This document shows, piece by piece, positions 53,500 through 62,318 of a stretch of DNA of 64,000 bases; the first letter of the stretch is position 1; every line of letters begins with the position of its first letter. The translations under genes and the position numbers were made by a program. The stretch is from Phocaeicola vulgatus ATCC 8482 (lineage in GTDB: Bacteria; Bacteroidota; Bacteroidia; Bacteroidales; Bacteroidaceae), in NCBI RefSeq assembly GCF_000012825.1, contig NC_009614.1:496001-560000 (forward strand), read 5' to 3'. The notes under the pieces are model-generated. The model made no database searches, was not told where the DNA came from, and saw only the letters and a list, made by a program, of their open reading frames with translations.

Positions 53500-54744
53500 A
53501 TGATTAACATTAACCGATACACCTTGTCCAACGGGCTGCGTGTGATACACAATGAGGACAATACGACTCAGATGGTGGCACTGAACCTATTGTACGATGT
53601 GGGCGCACGCGATGAAGATCCTGATCATACCGGATTCGCCCATCTGTTTGAGCACCTGATGTTCGGAGGCTCCATCCATGTGCCCGACTATGACACTCCG
53701 GTACAAAATGCCGGAGGCGAAAACAACGCATGGACAAATAATGACATAACCAATTATTACATCACCCTCCCTCGTCAGAATGTGGAAACCGGATTCTGGC
53801 TGGAGAGTGACCGTATGTTGTCCCTCGACTTTAACCCGCGCAGTCTGGAAGTGCAACGGCAAGTGGTAATCGAAGAGTTCAAACAGCGGAACCTGAACCA
53901 GCCATACGGAGACGCCTCACATCTGCTACGCGCCCTAGCTTATAAGGTGCATCCGTACCAGTGGCCTACCATCGGTAAAGAAATCAGCCACATAGCCAAT
54001 GCCACCCTTGAAGAGGTGAAAGCCTTTTTCTTTAAATATTATGCACCGGACAACGCCATTCTGGCTGTAACGGGACATATTACTTTTGAAGAGACAGTGA
54101 CATTGGCTGAAAAGTGGTTCGGCCCTATCCCGCGCCGCAACGTAGCCCCCCGCTCACTGCCGGCAGAACCCCGGCAAACGGAGGAACGCCGACTGACAGT
54201 AGAGCGGAACGTGCCTGTAGACGCGCTCTTTATGGCATTCCATATCTGTGAACGACGCCATCCCGACTACTATGCTTTTGATATGCTAAGCGACTTGCTG
54301 AGCAGCGGACGTTCCTGCCGTCTGGTGCAGCATCTGGTACAAGAGAAACAGGTATTCAACAGTATCGACGCCTATATATCGGGCAGCATTGACGAGGGAT
54401 TGTTCCATATCACCGGCAAACCCGCCCCAGGCGTCACGCTGGAAGCTGCCGAAGCTGCCGTATGGCAGGAACTGAAGGCATTGACGGAAGAAAGTGTGGA
54501 TGAAGACGAGCTGGAAAAAGTAAAGAACCGCTATGAAAGTGAACAGATATTCAATAACCTGAATTACCTGAATGTGGCTACCAATCTGGCTTATTTTGAA
54601 CTGACCGGCAAAGCGGAAGATATTAACAATGAAGTAAACAAATATCGCTCGGTCACTGCCGGCCAGATAAAAGAAGCTGCACAAAAAACATTTGTGCGAG
54701 AAAATTGTTCCACACTCTACTATAAAAGTAATTTGCCGACCTGA
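53500..54744 (+). CDS. M16 family zinc metallopeptidase (pitrilysin/insulinase type)
   Basis: 414 aa. The inverted zinc motif HxxEH is H48-LF-E51-H52 (GFAHLFEHLMFGGS), with the distal Glu expected in QRQVVIEEFKQRN. The N-terminal active domain and a C-terminal M16C-type domain (PVDALFMAFHICERRHPDYY) are both present. No signal peptide is seen. It sits between the cyclophilin and MATE genes in one direction. Confidence 0.92.
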   Translation: MININRYTLSNGLRVIHNEDNTTQMVALNLLYDVGARDEDPDHTGFAHLFEHLMFGGSIHVPDYDTPVQNAGGENNAWTNNDITNYYITLPRQNVETGFWLESDRMLSLDFNPRSLEVQRQVVIEEFKQRNLNQPYGDASHLLRALAYKVHPYQWPTIGKEISHIANATLEEVKAFFFKYYAPDNAILAVTGHITFEETVTLAEKWFGPIPRRNVAPRSLPAEPRQTEERRLTVERNVPVDALFMAFHICERRHPDYYAFDMLSDLLSSGRSCRLVQHLVQEKQVFNSIDAYISGSIDEGLFHITGKPAPGVTLEAAEAAVWQELKALTEESVDEDELEKVKNRYESEQIFNNLNYLNVATNLAYFELTGKAEDINNEVNKYRSVTAGQIKEAAQKTFVRENCSTLYYKSNLPT

Positions 54745-54749
54745 TAATG

Positions 54750-54825
54750 TGCTAATTTGCCAACTGGCTGCGCCATGCGGAACACAGCGCAGCCAGTTGG
54801 CAAATTAGCATATTGGCACATTAGC
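54750..54825. repeat. 23-bp inverted repeat plus direct repeat before the MATE gene
   Basis: A perfect 23-bp stem (54750-54772 with 54788-54810) with a 15-base loop is followed by a partial direct copy (TTGGCACATTAGCA after TTGGCAAATTAGCA). It begins 5 bases after the M16 stop. The building blocks GCTAATTTGCC/GGCAAATTAGC look like a dispersed Bacteroides intergenic repeat. It could act as terminator or attenuator ahead of the MATE gene. Confidence 0.7.
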
Positions 54826-54837
54826 AATTTATTAACC

Positions 54838-56148
54838 ATGCAACATTACAAAGCACTTTTCACTTTAGGTATCCCTATCGTTATCGGCCAGATAGGTGTC
54901 ATCATTTTGGGTTTTGCCGATACATTGATGATAGGCCATCACAGCACGAATGAATTAGCCGCCGCCAGTTTTGTCAACAATATGTTTACTTTGGCCATTA
55001 TTTTCGCTACCGGATTCTCATACGGGCTGACTCCTATCGTAGGGAGTCTGTTCGGACGAGGAGAAACCCATGTAGTGGGACGAATGCTGAAGAACAGCCT
55101 GTTTGCCAACACACTGCTGGCCGTATTGCTCACACTCATCATGTGGATACTTTATCTGAATATCCACCGACTGGGGCAACCCGAAGAACTGCTGCCTTTA
55201 ATGCGTCCCTACTTCATCGTTTTACTGATATCCTTGTTGTTTGTACTGCTTTTCAACGGTTTCAAGCAATTTGCCGACGGCATAACCGATACCCGCGTTT
55301 CCATGTGGATCTTATTGACAGGAAATGTAATGAACATTATCGGCAACTATATTCTGATTTACGGTAAACTGGGAATGCCCGAAATGGGATTGCTGGGAGC
55401 GGGAATTTCCACATTGGCCTCCCGTATCATGATGGTGATCGTGTTCGCCGTCATTTTTTTCTGTACCCGACGTTATCATATTTATAAAGAAGGCTTTCTA
55501 CACAATACGCTCAACCGGGCAGACTTCCTGCACCTGAACAAACTGGGATGGCCCATTGCCATGCAGATGGGAATGGAAACTGCTTCGTTCAGTCTCAGTG
55601 CCATTATGGTGGGATGGATCGGGACTACTGCTCTGGCGGCCCACCAAGTGATGCTCGCCATTTCCCAAATCTGCTTTATGATGTATTATGGCATGGGAGC
55701 AGCCGTTGCCGTGCGGGTTAGCAACTTCCGCGGACAGAATGACCGGATGAACGTCAGGCGCTCTGCATACGCCGGATTCCATATCATGCTGCTCATCGCA
55801 CTGATAGGCGCCCTGCCCATCTTCCTGCTGCGTAACGAACTGGGAGGATGGTTCAGCGACAGTCCGGCGGTCAGCGTAATGGTAGCACAACTTATCATTC
55901 CGTTCATCATCTACCAGTTTGGTGATGGATTACAGATAAATTTCGCCAATGCCCTTCGTGGAATCGCAGATGTGAAACCCATGATGTATATCGCATTCAT
56001 CGCCTATTTCCTTATCTCCCTGCCGGCCGGCTATTTTTTCGGTTTCATCATGGATTGGGGAATCATAGGAATATGGATGGCATTTCCTTTCGGACTGACT
56101 ACAGCCGGAATACTCTATTACCTGCGCTTTAACCGTGATACGAAATAA
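54838..56148 (+). CDS. MATE family efflux transporter (NorM-like)
   Basis: 436 aa from the ATG at 54838 (MQHYKALFTLGIPIVIGQIG). About 12 membrane helices, with MATE features GFADTLMIGHHSTNELAAAS, FSYGLTPIVGSLFGRGE and the second-half LAAHQVMLAISQICFMMYYG. It is distinct from the MATE at 3713-5065. A 27-codon extension upstream would run through the inverted repeat and is rejected. The sensor kinase gene starts 13 bases after the stop. Confidence 0.92.
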   Translation: MQHYKALFTLGIPIVIGQIGVIILGFADTLMIGHHSTNELAAASFVNNMFTLAIIFATGFSYGLTPIVGSLFGRGETHVVGRMLKNSLFANTLLAVLLTLIMWILYLNIHRLGQPEELLPLMRPYFIVLLISLLFVLLFNGFKQFADGITDTRVSMWILLTGNVMNIIGNYILIYGKLGMPEMGLLGAGISTLASRIMMVIVFAVIFFCTRRYHIYKEGFLHNTLNRADFLHLNKLGWPIAMQMGMETASFSLSAIMVGWIGTTALAAHQVMLAISQICFMMYYGMGAAVAVRVSNFRGQNDRMNVRRSAYAGFHIMLLIALIGALPIFLLRNELGGWFSDSPAVSVMVAQLIIPFIIYQFGDGLQINFANALRGIADVKPMMYIAFIAYFLISLPAGYFFGFIMDWGIIGIWMAFPFGLTTAGILYYLRFNRDTK

Positions 56149-56161
56149 AAATAAAACCACC

Positions 56162-58729
56162 ATGAGCCTGCCCAACCGTTCCACCAAGCTGAAAGTTGCA
56201 TTCGGCTATATTCTGCTGACTGCACTGCTCTTTATATCTATCGGATATATCTATCAAGAAATGAAGTCACTGTCCGGAACCGGTGATGATGAAGCCATCC
56301 TGAGCCAACGGCGCCATGTCACCAACCAAATTATCGGCCAGCTCTATCAGGCGGAAGTCATCGGACAATCACTCAGTACGGGACAAATAGAACAATACTA
56401 CCGATACCAACGAGCCATGAAACAAGCCACCACGGCACTTGACTCCCTACGCACGTTGCTGACAGACAGCATACAACTGGCGCGACTGGATACCGTAGGA
56501 ATGCTTTTCATGGATAAAGAACGGAATATGCGCAACCTGCTGAAAGCAATTCAGGACGGTGGGACAGATATACTTTACAAACAGCATATAGACGAACTGA
56601 TCGCCCAGCAAGATTCCTTGCTCAGCCTTCCCCATGTACGAAAAAAAGTAATCACACACACCAATTCTTATATTATTCGTAAAAAGCCCAAAAGCTTCTT
56701 CAAACGTTTGGGAGAAGTGTTCTCGCCCGGAAAAGCAGATTCCACACAGGTCAACAATGTGATTCAGGAAGAATATACCGATACGCTGACCGAGGCATAC
56801 AGTCCGGCAGATACTGTGGTCACCATGTTGAAAAACATACAGAGCCGAGTAACCGATACCCAACAAGAACGTATGGAAATGGTCAATCGCCGCACCCAGT
56901 CCCTGCGCCTCAGCGGCTTGAAACTAAGTCAGAAAGTCAATCAGCTATTAAGTACTATAGAGGAGGAAGAGCAAGCTTTGGCCCAAAACAAACATATACA
57001 AGAGGAATATATTCGCCAAAGCTCTATCCGCACAGTGGCGGGAATCGCCATTGTCGCTGTGGTTCTGGCTATTTTCTTTCTGGTCCTGATATGGAGAGAC
57101 ATCACTCGCAGCAACCACTACCGCCGAGAACTGGAAAAAGCCAAACGTCGCGCCGAAGACTTATTGGCGGCGCGTGAAAAACTAATGCTGACCATCACCC
57201 ACGATATCAAAGCTCCCGTGGGTTCCATCTTGGGCTATACCGACCTGCTGGAGCGGATCACTACCGAAGAACGCCAGCGTTTCTATCTGAACAATATGCA
57301 GAGTTCAGCCAATCACCTGCTCAGCCTGGTCAAATCCCTGCTGGATTACCACCGGCTGGATGCACATAAAATGGACGTCAACCAGGTATCGTTCAACCCC
57401 CACCAACTGTTCGACACCATTTATATTAGCTTCAAACCGATGGCAGACTCCAAACAGCTGGAACTGAACTATCATTGCAACGAATCATTGAACCGCGTAT
57501 ACATAGGAGACCCGTTCCGTATCCGCCAAATAGCGGAGAATCTGCTATCCAATGCACTGAAATTCACTAAAGAAGGAGGCATCACCCTGCGGGCAGCATT
57601 GGAAAACGGCCAATTGCATTTCAGTATCAGTGACACAGGATGCGGTATCAGCCAAGAAGAGCAACAACGTATCTTTCAGGAATTCACCCGGCTCCATAAT
57701 GCACAAGGACAAGAAGGATTCGGCTTGGGACTGGCCATCACCCGTAAACTGGTGCTTCTGCTCGAAGGGGATATCAAGATAGAAAGCGAACAAGACAAAG
57801 GCAGCTGCTTCCATGTATATCTGCCTTTGCCTGAGGGTCCTTCCCATCCGGATGAAAATCTTTCCGGACCGGGAGCAGAACATACTCCTGCTTCCCCTGA
57901 CGCAACCGGGATCCGGCAAACAGACACTCCACGCGAAGACAGTGAGCCGATTCACCTGATTTTAATTGACGACGACCGCATACAGTTACAGCTTACCACC
58001 GCCATGCTGGAACGCCCCGGAGTGACTGTGACCTGCTGCCATCATCCCGAAGAGCTCCTCAACCAATTGAAAGAAAAGCGCTTCGACGTCTTACTCACCG
58101 ACATACAAATGCCTGCCATGAACGGATTCGACTTATTGAAAGCCATCCGCACGCTGGACACATCATGGGTGCAAACCCTGCCGGTGATCGCCCTGACCGC
58201 CCGTAGCGATATGGACGAAAATTATTTCTGTTCACATGGCTTTGCCGGTTGCCTGCACAAACCTTTCACCATAAACGAATTGTTTACAGCCATCTTCCAG
58301 GTCACAGGAAAGGATGTACCCGCCACAGGAAATCCGACTCCCCATATAGCACCGGCCAAAGAAAATCATCCCCAACAAGAGACGTTGGATTTCTCCGCCC
58401 TGACCGCCTTCTCGGAAGATGATCCGGAAGCAGCCTCAGAAATACTCCGTACCTTCATCAGCGAAACAAAAAAGAACCGAGAGTGTATGGAAGAAGCATT
58501 GGCGAAAAAGAATATGGAAGACATCACGGCAATAGCTCATAAACTGTTGCCACTGTTCACCATGCTGGGAGCTACCCGTTGCATTCCTGCACTGACATGG
58601 ATGGAACAAAGACGAGGGACAACCGAAATCGGTGAAGAAGCGATAGAGAAAACAAACTTTATAATAGAAGAAATAGAAAAAGTAATTGACGAAGCAAAAA
58701 AGCAGATCGAAATACCGAATGAAGCATGA
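56162..58729 (+). CDS. Hybrid sensor histidine kinase with receiver and Hpt domains
   Basis: 855 aa from the ATG at 56162. Membrane helix 1 lies near 12-32, a helical sensor region follows (33-285), then membrane helix 2 (about 290-312, GIAIVAVVLAIFFLVLIW). HisKA has H near 347 (LTITHDIKAPVGSILGY), HATPase has NLLSNALKF, DTGCGIS and GFGLGLAI, the receiver has D near 647 (LLTDIQMPAMNGF), and a C-terminal Hpt has H near 792 (IAHKLLPLF). The multistep relay fits the NtrC-type regulator encoded next. Confidence 0.93.
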   Translation: MSLPNRSTKLKVAFGYILLTALLFISIGYIYQEMKSLSGTGDDEAILSQRRHVTNQIIGQLYQAEVIGQSLSTGQIEQYYRYQRAMKQATTALDSLRTLLTDSIQLARLDTVGMLFMDKERNMRNLLKAIQDGGTDILYKQHIDELIAQQDSLLSLPHVRKKVITHTNSYIIRKKPKSFFKRLGEVFSPGKADSTQVNNVIQEEYTDTLTEAYSPADTVVTMLKNIQSRVTDTQQERMEMVNRRTQSLRLSGLKLSQKVNQLLSTIEEEEQALAQNKHIQEEYIRQSSIRTVAGIAIVAVVLAIFFLVLIWRDITRSNHYRRELEKAKRRAEDLLAAREKLMLTITHDIKAPVGSILGYTDLLERITTEERQRFYLNNMQSSANHLLSLVKSLLDYHRLDAHKMDVNQVSFNPHQLFDTIYISFKPMADSKQLELNYHCNESLNRVYIGDPFRIRQIAENLLSNALKFTKEGGITLRAALENGQLHFSISDTGCGISQEEQQRIFQEFTRLHNAQGQEGFGLGLAITRKLVLLLEGDIKIESEQDKGSCFHVYLPLPEGPSHPDENLSGPGAEHTPASPDATGIRQTDTPREDSEPIHLILIDDDRIQLQLTTAMLERPGVTVTCCHHPEELLNQLKEKRFDVLLTDIQMPAMNGFDLLKAIRTLDTSWVQTLPVIALTARSDMDENYFCSHGFAGCLHKPFTINELFTAIFQVTGKDVPATGNPTPHIAPAKENHPQQETLDFSALTAFSEDDPEAASEILRTFISETKKNRECMEEALAKKNMEDITAIAHKLLPLFTMLGATRCIPALTWMEQRRGTTEIGEEAIEKTNFIIEEIEKVIDEAKKQIEIPNEA

Positions 58730-58800
58730 AGAATTAAGCCCTGTTAAGTTAAAAGGTATTAGAAATAGAGTCCGTGTTTCGGTACACCGTGAAAAAAGCT

Positions 58801-58808
58801 TATTTTTG
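58801..58808 (+). promoter_or_regulatory. -7 box of the NtrC-type regulator gene
   Basis: TATTTTTG, 22 bases before the ATG at 58831. It gives the regulator its own promoter in the 101-base gap after the kinase and shortens the ORF at its N-terminus. Confidence 0.65.
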
Positions 58809-58830
58809 CACGAATAAAAACCACATAAAG

Positions 58831-60213
58831 ATGCCACATTCCATTCTGATAGTAGAAGATGACTTGACTTTTGCCACCATGTTGAAAACTTGGCTGGGTA
58901 AAAAAGGATTTTCGGTTGATACAGCAAGCAGTAATGCGCGCGCACGCAAACAACTGGATGCACAACCATACGATCTTGTTTTGTCTGATCTGCGCCTGCC
59001 TGATCAAGATGGTATCTTCTTGCTTTCATGGATGAAAGAACAGAAATATAACATCCCACTCATCATCATGACAGGCTATGCTGACATCCAAAGCGCTGTA
59101 CAGGCTATAAAACATGGAGCCAGTGATTACATTTCAAAGCCGATACAACCGGATGAGTTGCTGAAGAAAATTAATGAGGCATTGCAAAACAAAGCTTTAC
59201 CCACACCGGTAGGAATAGAAAAGAACACAGTCGCGCCCAAAGCATCTAAGAACAAAGCCGTTCCCCACAGTGCAACCGTTCCTCCCTCTAATTTTCTGGA
59301 GGGGGAAAGCGAGGCAGCGCGCCAACTCTACAATTATGTAGGTCTGGTAGCCCCCACCCCCATGTCCGTGCTGATAAACGGTGCTAGCGGAACAGGTAAA
59401 GAGTATGTGGCGCACCGTATTCATCAGCTAAGCAAACGGGCCGACAAGCCATTCATTGCCATAGACTGCGGTTCTATCCCCAAAGAGCTGGCAGCTTCCG
59501 AATTTTTCGGTCATGTCAAAGGCTCCTTCACAGGGGCGTTAAACGACAAAACAGGAGCATTCGTAGAAGCCAACGGAGGTACTTTGTTTCTGGATGAAAT
59601 AGGCAACTTAAGTTATGAAGTACAGATACAGTTGCTCCGTGCCTTGCAGGAAAGACGTATCCGTCCGGTCGGCTCCAATAAAGAAATAGAGGTAGACGTG
59701 CGACTGGTCAGCGCTACCAATGAGAACCTGCAACAGGCCATTGAAAAAGGAAACTTCCGCGAAGATCTTTACCACCGCATCAATGAATTCACCCTTCGTA
59801 TGCCGGCATTAAAAGAGCGGCAAGAAGATATCCTGCTATTCGCCAATTTCTTTTTGGATCAGGCAAACAGAGAACTGGACCGCCAGCTGATAGGGTTTGA
59901 TACCGCTGCCAGCCAAGCTTTACAAACGTATTCATGGCCCGGAAACCTCCGGCAATTGAAAAATATAGTAAAACGTGCCACCCTATTGGCACAGAGCAAC
60001 TTCATCACCCTTGCCGAATTAGGTTATGAGCTGCAGGAACCTATAAGGTCCGCCGGTCCGCAGACATTCAGCCTGCATGATGAAGCGGCAGAAAAGAAAC
60101 GTATCCTTGAGGCATTGAAGCAAACAGGAAATAATAAAAGTAAAGCCGCCATCTTATTAGGCATAGACCGGAAAACTTTATATAACAAATTGAAGCTGTA
60201 CGATATTCAATAA
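58831..60213 (+). CDS. NtrC family sigma54-dependent response regulator
   Basis: 460 aa from the ATG at 58831 (MPHSILIVEDDLTFATML). The receiver has D53 (LVLSDLRLPDQDGIF). The AAA+ domain has Walker A GASGTGKE (about 184-191), the sigma54-contact loop GSFTGA (about 231, a Ser variant of GAFTGA), Walker B GGTLFLDEIGN (about 250) and the arginine-finger region. The C-terminal Fis-type HTH ends the protein (NNKSKAAILLGIDRKTLYNK). It should activate a sigma54 promoter; the best local candidate lies at 60426. Confidence 0.95.
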   Translation: MPHSILIVEDDLTFATMLKTWLGKKGFSVDTASSNARARKQLDAQPYDLVLSDLRLPDQDGIFLLSWMKEQKYNIPLIIMTGYADIQSAVQAIKHGASDYISKPIQPDELLKKINEALQNKALPTPVGIEKNTVAPKASKNKAVPHSATVPPSNFLEGESEAARQLYNYVGLVAPTPMSVLINGASGTGKEYVAHRIHQLSKRADKPFIAIDCGSIPKELAASEFFGHVKGSFTGALNDKTGAFVEANGGTLFLDEIGNLSYEVQIQLLRALQERRIRPVGSNKEIEVDVRLVSATNENLQQAIEKGNFREDLYHRINEFTLRMPALKERQEDILLFANFFLDQANRELDRQLIGFDTAASQALQTYSWPGNLRQLKNIVKRATLLAQSNFITLAELGYELQEPIRSAGPQTFSLHDEAAEKKRILEALKQTGNNKSKAAILLGIDRKTLYNKLKLYDIQ

Positions 60214-60310
60214 CTTTACCAACAAGAATCTACTGTACCGTAAGGCTGTTACCCCTGCTGTTCCAGTAGGGCACAACCTTACAGTATATACCCCATTCCC
60301 CCATCGGCCA

Positions 60311-60348
60311 TGTGGAATAATTCCACAAGATATTCCCCATATTCCACA
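60311..60348 (+). promoter_or_regulatory. Palindromic enhancer candidate (UAS) for the NtrC-type regulator
   Basis: TGTGGAA-TAA-TTCCACA (60311-60327) is a perfect 7-3-7 palindrome. A further half-site, TTCCACA, lies at 60342-60348. The sites are roughly 100-140 bp upstream of the start site predicted from the sigma54-like element, the normal distance for enhancer-binding proteins. A separate interrupted hairpin lies at 60231-60286. Confidence 0.5.
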
Positions 60349-60425
60349 CTTTTTCCCATCTTCCTTTCATCCCAATCGAAGGCAATTTGCTAAATATCAG
60401 CACTTTAAAAAACAATCCCGTTTTC

Positions 60426-60440
60426 TGGCACAGATATTGT
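60426..60440 (+). promoter_or_regulatory. Sigma54-like promoter before the PepSY-like gene
   Basis: TGGCAC-AGATA-TTGT matches TGGCAC-N5-TTGC except the last base of the -12 box. The ATG lies 57 bases downstream of the element. No TAnnTTTG box is seen in this gap, and the sigma54 activator gene ends just upstream. Confidence 0.5.
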
Positions 60441-60497
60441 TTTTCTGTTATCAGAGAAAACTAAACAACATAGTATTAACAGTAAAAACCTACAATT

Positions 60498-60803
60498 ATG
60501 AAAAAGTTATTTGTTGCAGCAGCATTGGTAATGGGATTAGGAACATCAGCAGCATTCGCCGACAACTTTATGGTGGACTCTGTGACCGTAACTATGATAA
60601 ATGACTTTACCCCTATTGAAGTGAAAGACCTTCCGGCTGCCGTGCAGGAAGCTATCACAAAGAACTATGCAGAAGCTACTATCAAAGAAGCTGCCGTAGA
60701 AGCGAACGAAGATGGAACTAAAACTTACAAGGTTGTTTTAACTGATGAAGAGGGAACTGAAAGCACTGTACTTTTCAGCGAAAGCGGAGAAGTTTTGAAG
60801 TAA
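60498..60803 (+). CDS. Small secreted PepSY-like protein
   Basis: 101 aa. The signal peptide MKKLFVAAALVMGLGTSAAF is cleaved after about residue 21 (FADN). The rest resembles one PepSY-like (putative beta-lactamase-inhibitor-like) repeat: FTPIEVKDLPAAVQEAITK, then TIKEAAVEANEDGTKTYKV, ending SGEVLK. Such proteins are periplasmic or surface proteins of uncertain role. It is preceded by sigma54-type signals and followed by a strong terminator, so it is a single-gene transcript, probably the output of the adjacent kinase/regulator pair. Confidence 0.85.
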   Translation: MKKLFVAAALVMGLGTSAAFADNFMVDSVTVTMINDFTPIEVKDLPAAVQEAITKNYAEATIKEAAVEANEDGTKTYKVVLTDEEGTESTVLFSESGEVLK

Positions 60804-60825
60804 ATGAAAGATGCCTAAAAGTAAG

Positions 60826-60857
60826 AAAAGGGAATGCTGGGAAGCATTCCCTTTTTG
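60826..60857 (+). terminator. Terminator after the PepSY-like gene
   Basis: GGGAATGCT (60830-60838) and AGCATTCCC (60843-60851) with a GGGA loop are followed by TTTTTG. Flanking AAAA on the left lets it also serve the convergent rluA-type gene, which ends 11 bases away. Confidence 0.85.
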
Positions 60858-60867
60858 TTTTCTATCT

Positions 60868-61539
60868 TTAATCCATCTCAAAGCCGTTCCACAAATTACC
60901 TTCGGGTACCGGTGCAGTCAACTGGATCATTTCCTTCGACACAGGGTGAACGAACTGTACCGTCCGAGCATGCAGGCAAATACTGCCATCCGGATTGGAA
61001 CGTGGAAAGCCATATTTCAAATCACCTTTAATGGGACATCCCATCTTGGCCAACTGGCAACGAATCTGATGATGCCTTCCGGTTTTCAGATCCACCTCCA
61101 ATAAATAATAATTCTGAGAATGGCCGATAAGCTTATAATGCAGTACAGCTTTCTTGGAGTTTTTTACTTCCTTATCGTATGCATAAGACTTATTCTGTTT
61201 CTCGTTACGTACCAGATAGTGTACCAGCTCACCCTCCGTTTCCTTGGGGCACTCTTTCACTATCGCCCAATAGGTCTTTTTCACCTCACCATTACGGAAC
61301 ATCTCATTCAGTCTGGGCAATGCCTTGCTCGTTTTGGCAAACACCACCAATCCGCTGACGGGACGATCCAAGCGGTGGGTCACCCCAATGAAAACATTGC
61401 CCGGCTTATTATATTTCTCTTTCAGGTATTGTTTCACCATCTCCGACAAAGGAGTATCACCGGTCTTGTCTCCCTGAACGATTTCAGAAGAAGTCTTATT
61501 GACTACAATAATATGATTATCCTCGTAAACAACTATCAT
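60868..61539 (-). CDS. RluA family pseudouridine synthase
   Basis: 223 aa. The catalytic motif HRLDRPVSGLVVFAK has D58. Further family motifs are KKTYWAIV, TGRHHQIRCQLAKMGCPIKG and CLHARTVQFVHPV. No S4 domain is attached. It isomerises uridine in rRNA or tRNA; the site cannot be read from sequence. It starts 1 base after the fabG-like stop and is last in the TetR-fabG-rluA unit. Confidence 0.92.
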   Translation of the reverse strand: MIVVYEDNHIIVVNKTSSEIVQGDKTGDTPLSEMVKQYLKEKYNKPGNVFIGVTHRLDRPVSGLVVFAKTSKALPRLNEMFRNGEVKKTYWAIVKECPKETEGELVHYLVRNEKQNKSYAYDKEVKNSKKAVLHYKLIGHSQNYYLLEVDLKTGRHHQIRCQLAKMGCPIKGDLKYGFPRSNPDGSICLHARTVQFVHPVSKEMIQLTAPVPEGNLWNGFEMD

Positions 61540-61540
61540 A

Positions 61541-62287
61541 TTACATGTTCATACCGCCGTCAACCTGGATAACCTGTCCTGATACATACGAAGACATATC
61601 AGAAGCCAAGAAAGTAGCCACATCCGCCACATCTTCAGGAGTACCTCCACGACGCAAAGGAATCTTCTTAGCCCACTCAGCTTTTACTTCGTCAGACAAT
61701 TTGGCTGTCATATCCGTAATGATGAATCCCGGAGCGATGGCATTGGCACGGATACCGCGAGATCCCAATTCCTGAGCGATGGATTTAGCCAAACCGATCA
61801 TACCGGCTTTTGAAGCAGAATAATTACATTGACCGGCATTTCCGTGAACACCCACTACAGAAGCCATGTTAATAATGCTCCCACTCTTCTGACGCATCAT
61901 GATCGGAGTACATGCGTGGATAAAGTTAAAGGCAGACTTCAAGTTCACAGCGATTACCGCATCCCACTGTGCCTCACTCATACGCATCATCAAGCCATCT
62001 TTCGTGATCCCTGCATTGTTTACCAGAATATCAACAGAACCAAAATCATCCTTAATCTGATTAACCACTTTCTCAGTATCCTCAAAATTCGCAGCATTAG
62101 AAGCATAACCTTTCACCTTTACACCCAACGCAGCAATTTCTTTTTCTGTATTCTGACCGTTTTCATCAATTACCAAGTCTGTAAAAGCGATATTTGCTCC
62201 TTCGGCAGCAAACTTCAATGCAATCGCCTTACCAATACCACGAGCGGCACCTGTCACAATCGCAGTCTTTCCTGTTAATAATCCCAT
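61541..62287 (-). CDS. fabG: 3-oxoacyl-[acyl-carrier-protein] reductase FabG
   Basis: 248 aa from the ATG at 62287. A short-chain dehydrogenase/reductase with cofactor motif TGAARGIG (12-19), NNAG (90-93) and catalytic S143, Y156, K160 (YSASK). The C-terminus reads VSGQVIQVDGGMNM, typical of FabG. It reduces 3-oxoacyl-ACP in fatty-acid elongation. A 40-codon N-terminal extension would overlap the TetR gene and lacks similarity, so it is rejected. It follows the TetR gene by 31 bases. Confidence 0.93.
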   Translation of the reverse strand: MGLLTGKTAIVTGAARGIGKAIALKFAAEGANIAFTDLVIDENGQNTEKEIAALGVKVKGYASNAANFEDTEKVVNQIKDDFGSVDILVNNAGITKDGLMMRMSEAQWDAVIAVNLKSAFNFIHACTPIMMRQKSGSIINMASVVGVHGNAGQCNYSASKAGMIGLAKSIAQELGSRGIRANAIAPGFIITDMTAKLSDEVKAEWAKKIPLRRGGTPEDVADVATFLASDMSSYVSGQVIQVDGGMNM

Positions 62288-62318
62288 AATTTTTGATTTT
62301 ATAATTATAAAGTTAATT

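Noticed and set aside
54811..54830. Possible sigma54 site (TTGGCAC followed by GCA) before the MATE gene
   Set aside because: The GG-to-GC spacing is about three bases too short, and the motif is part of the repeat array.
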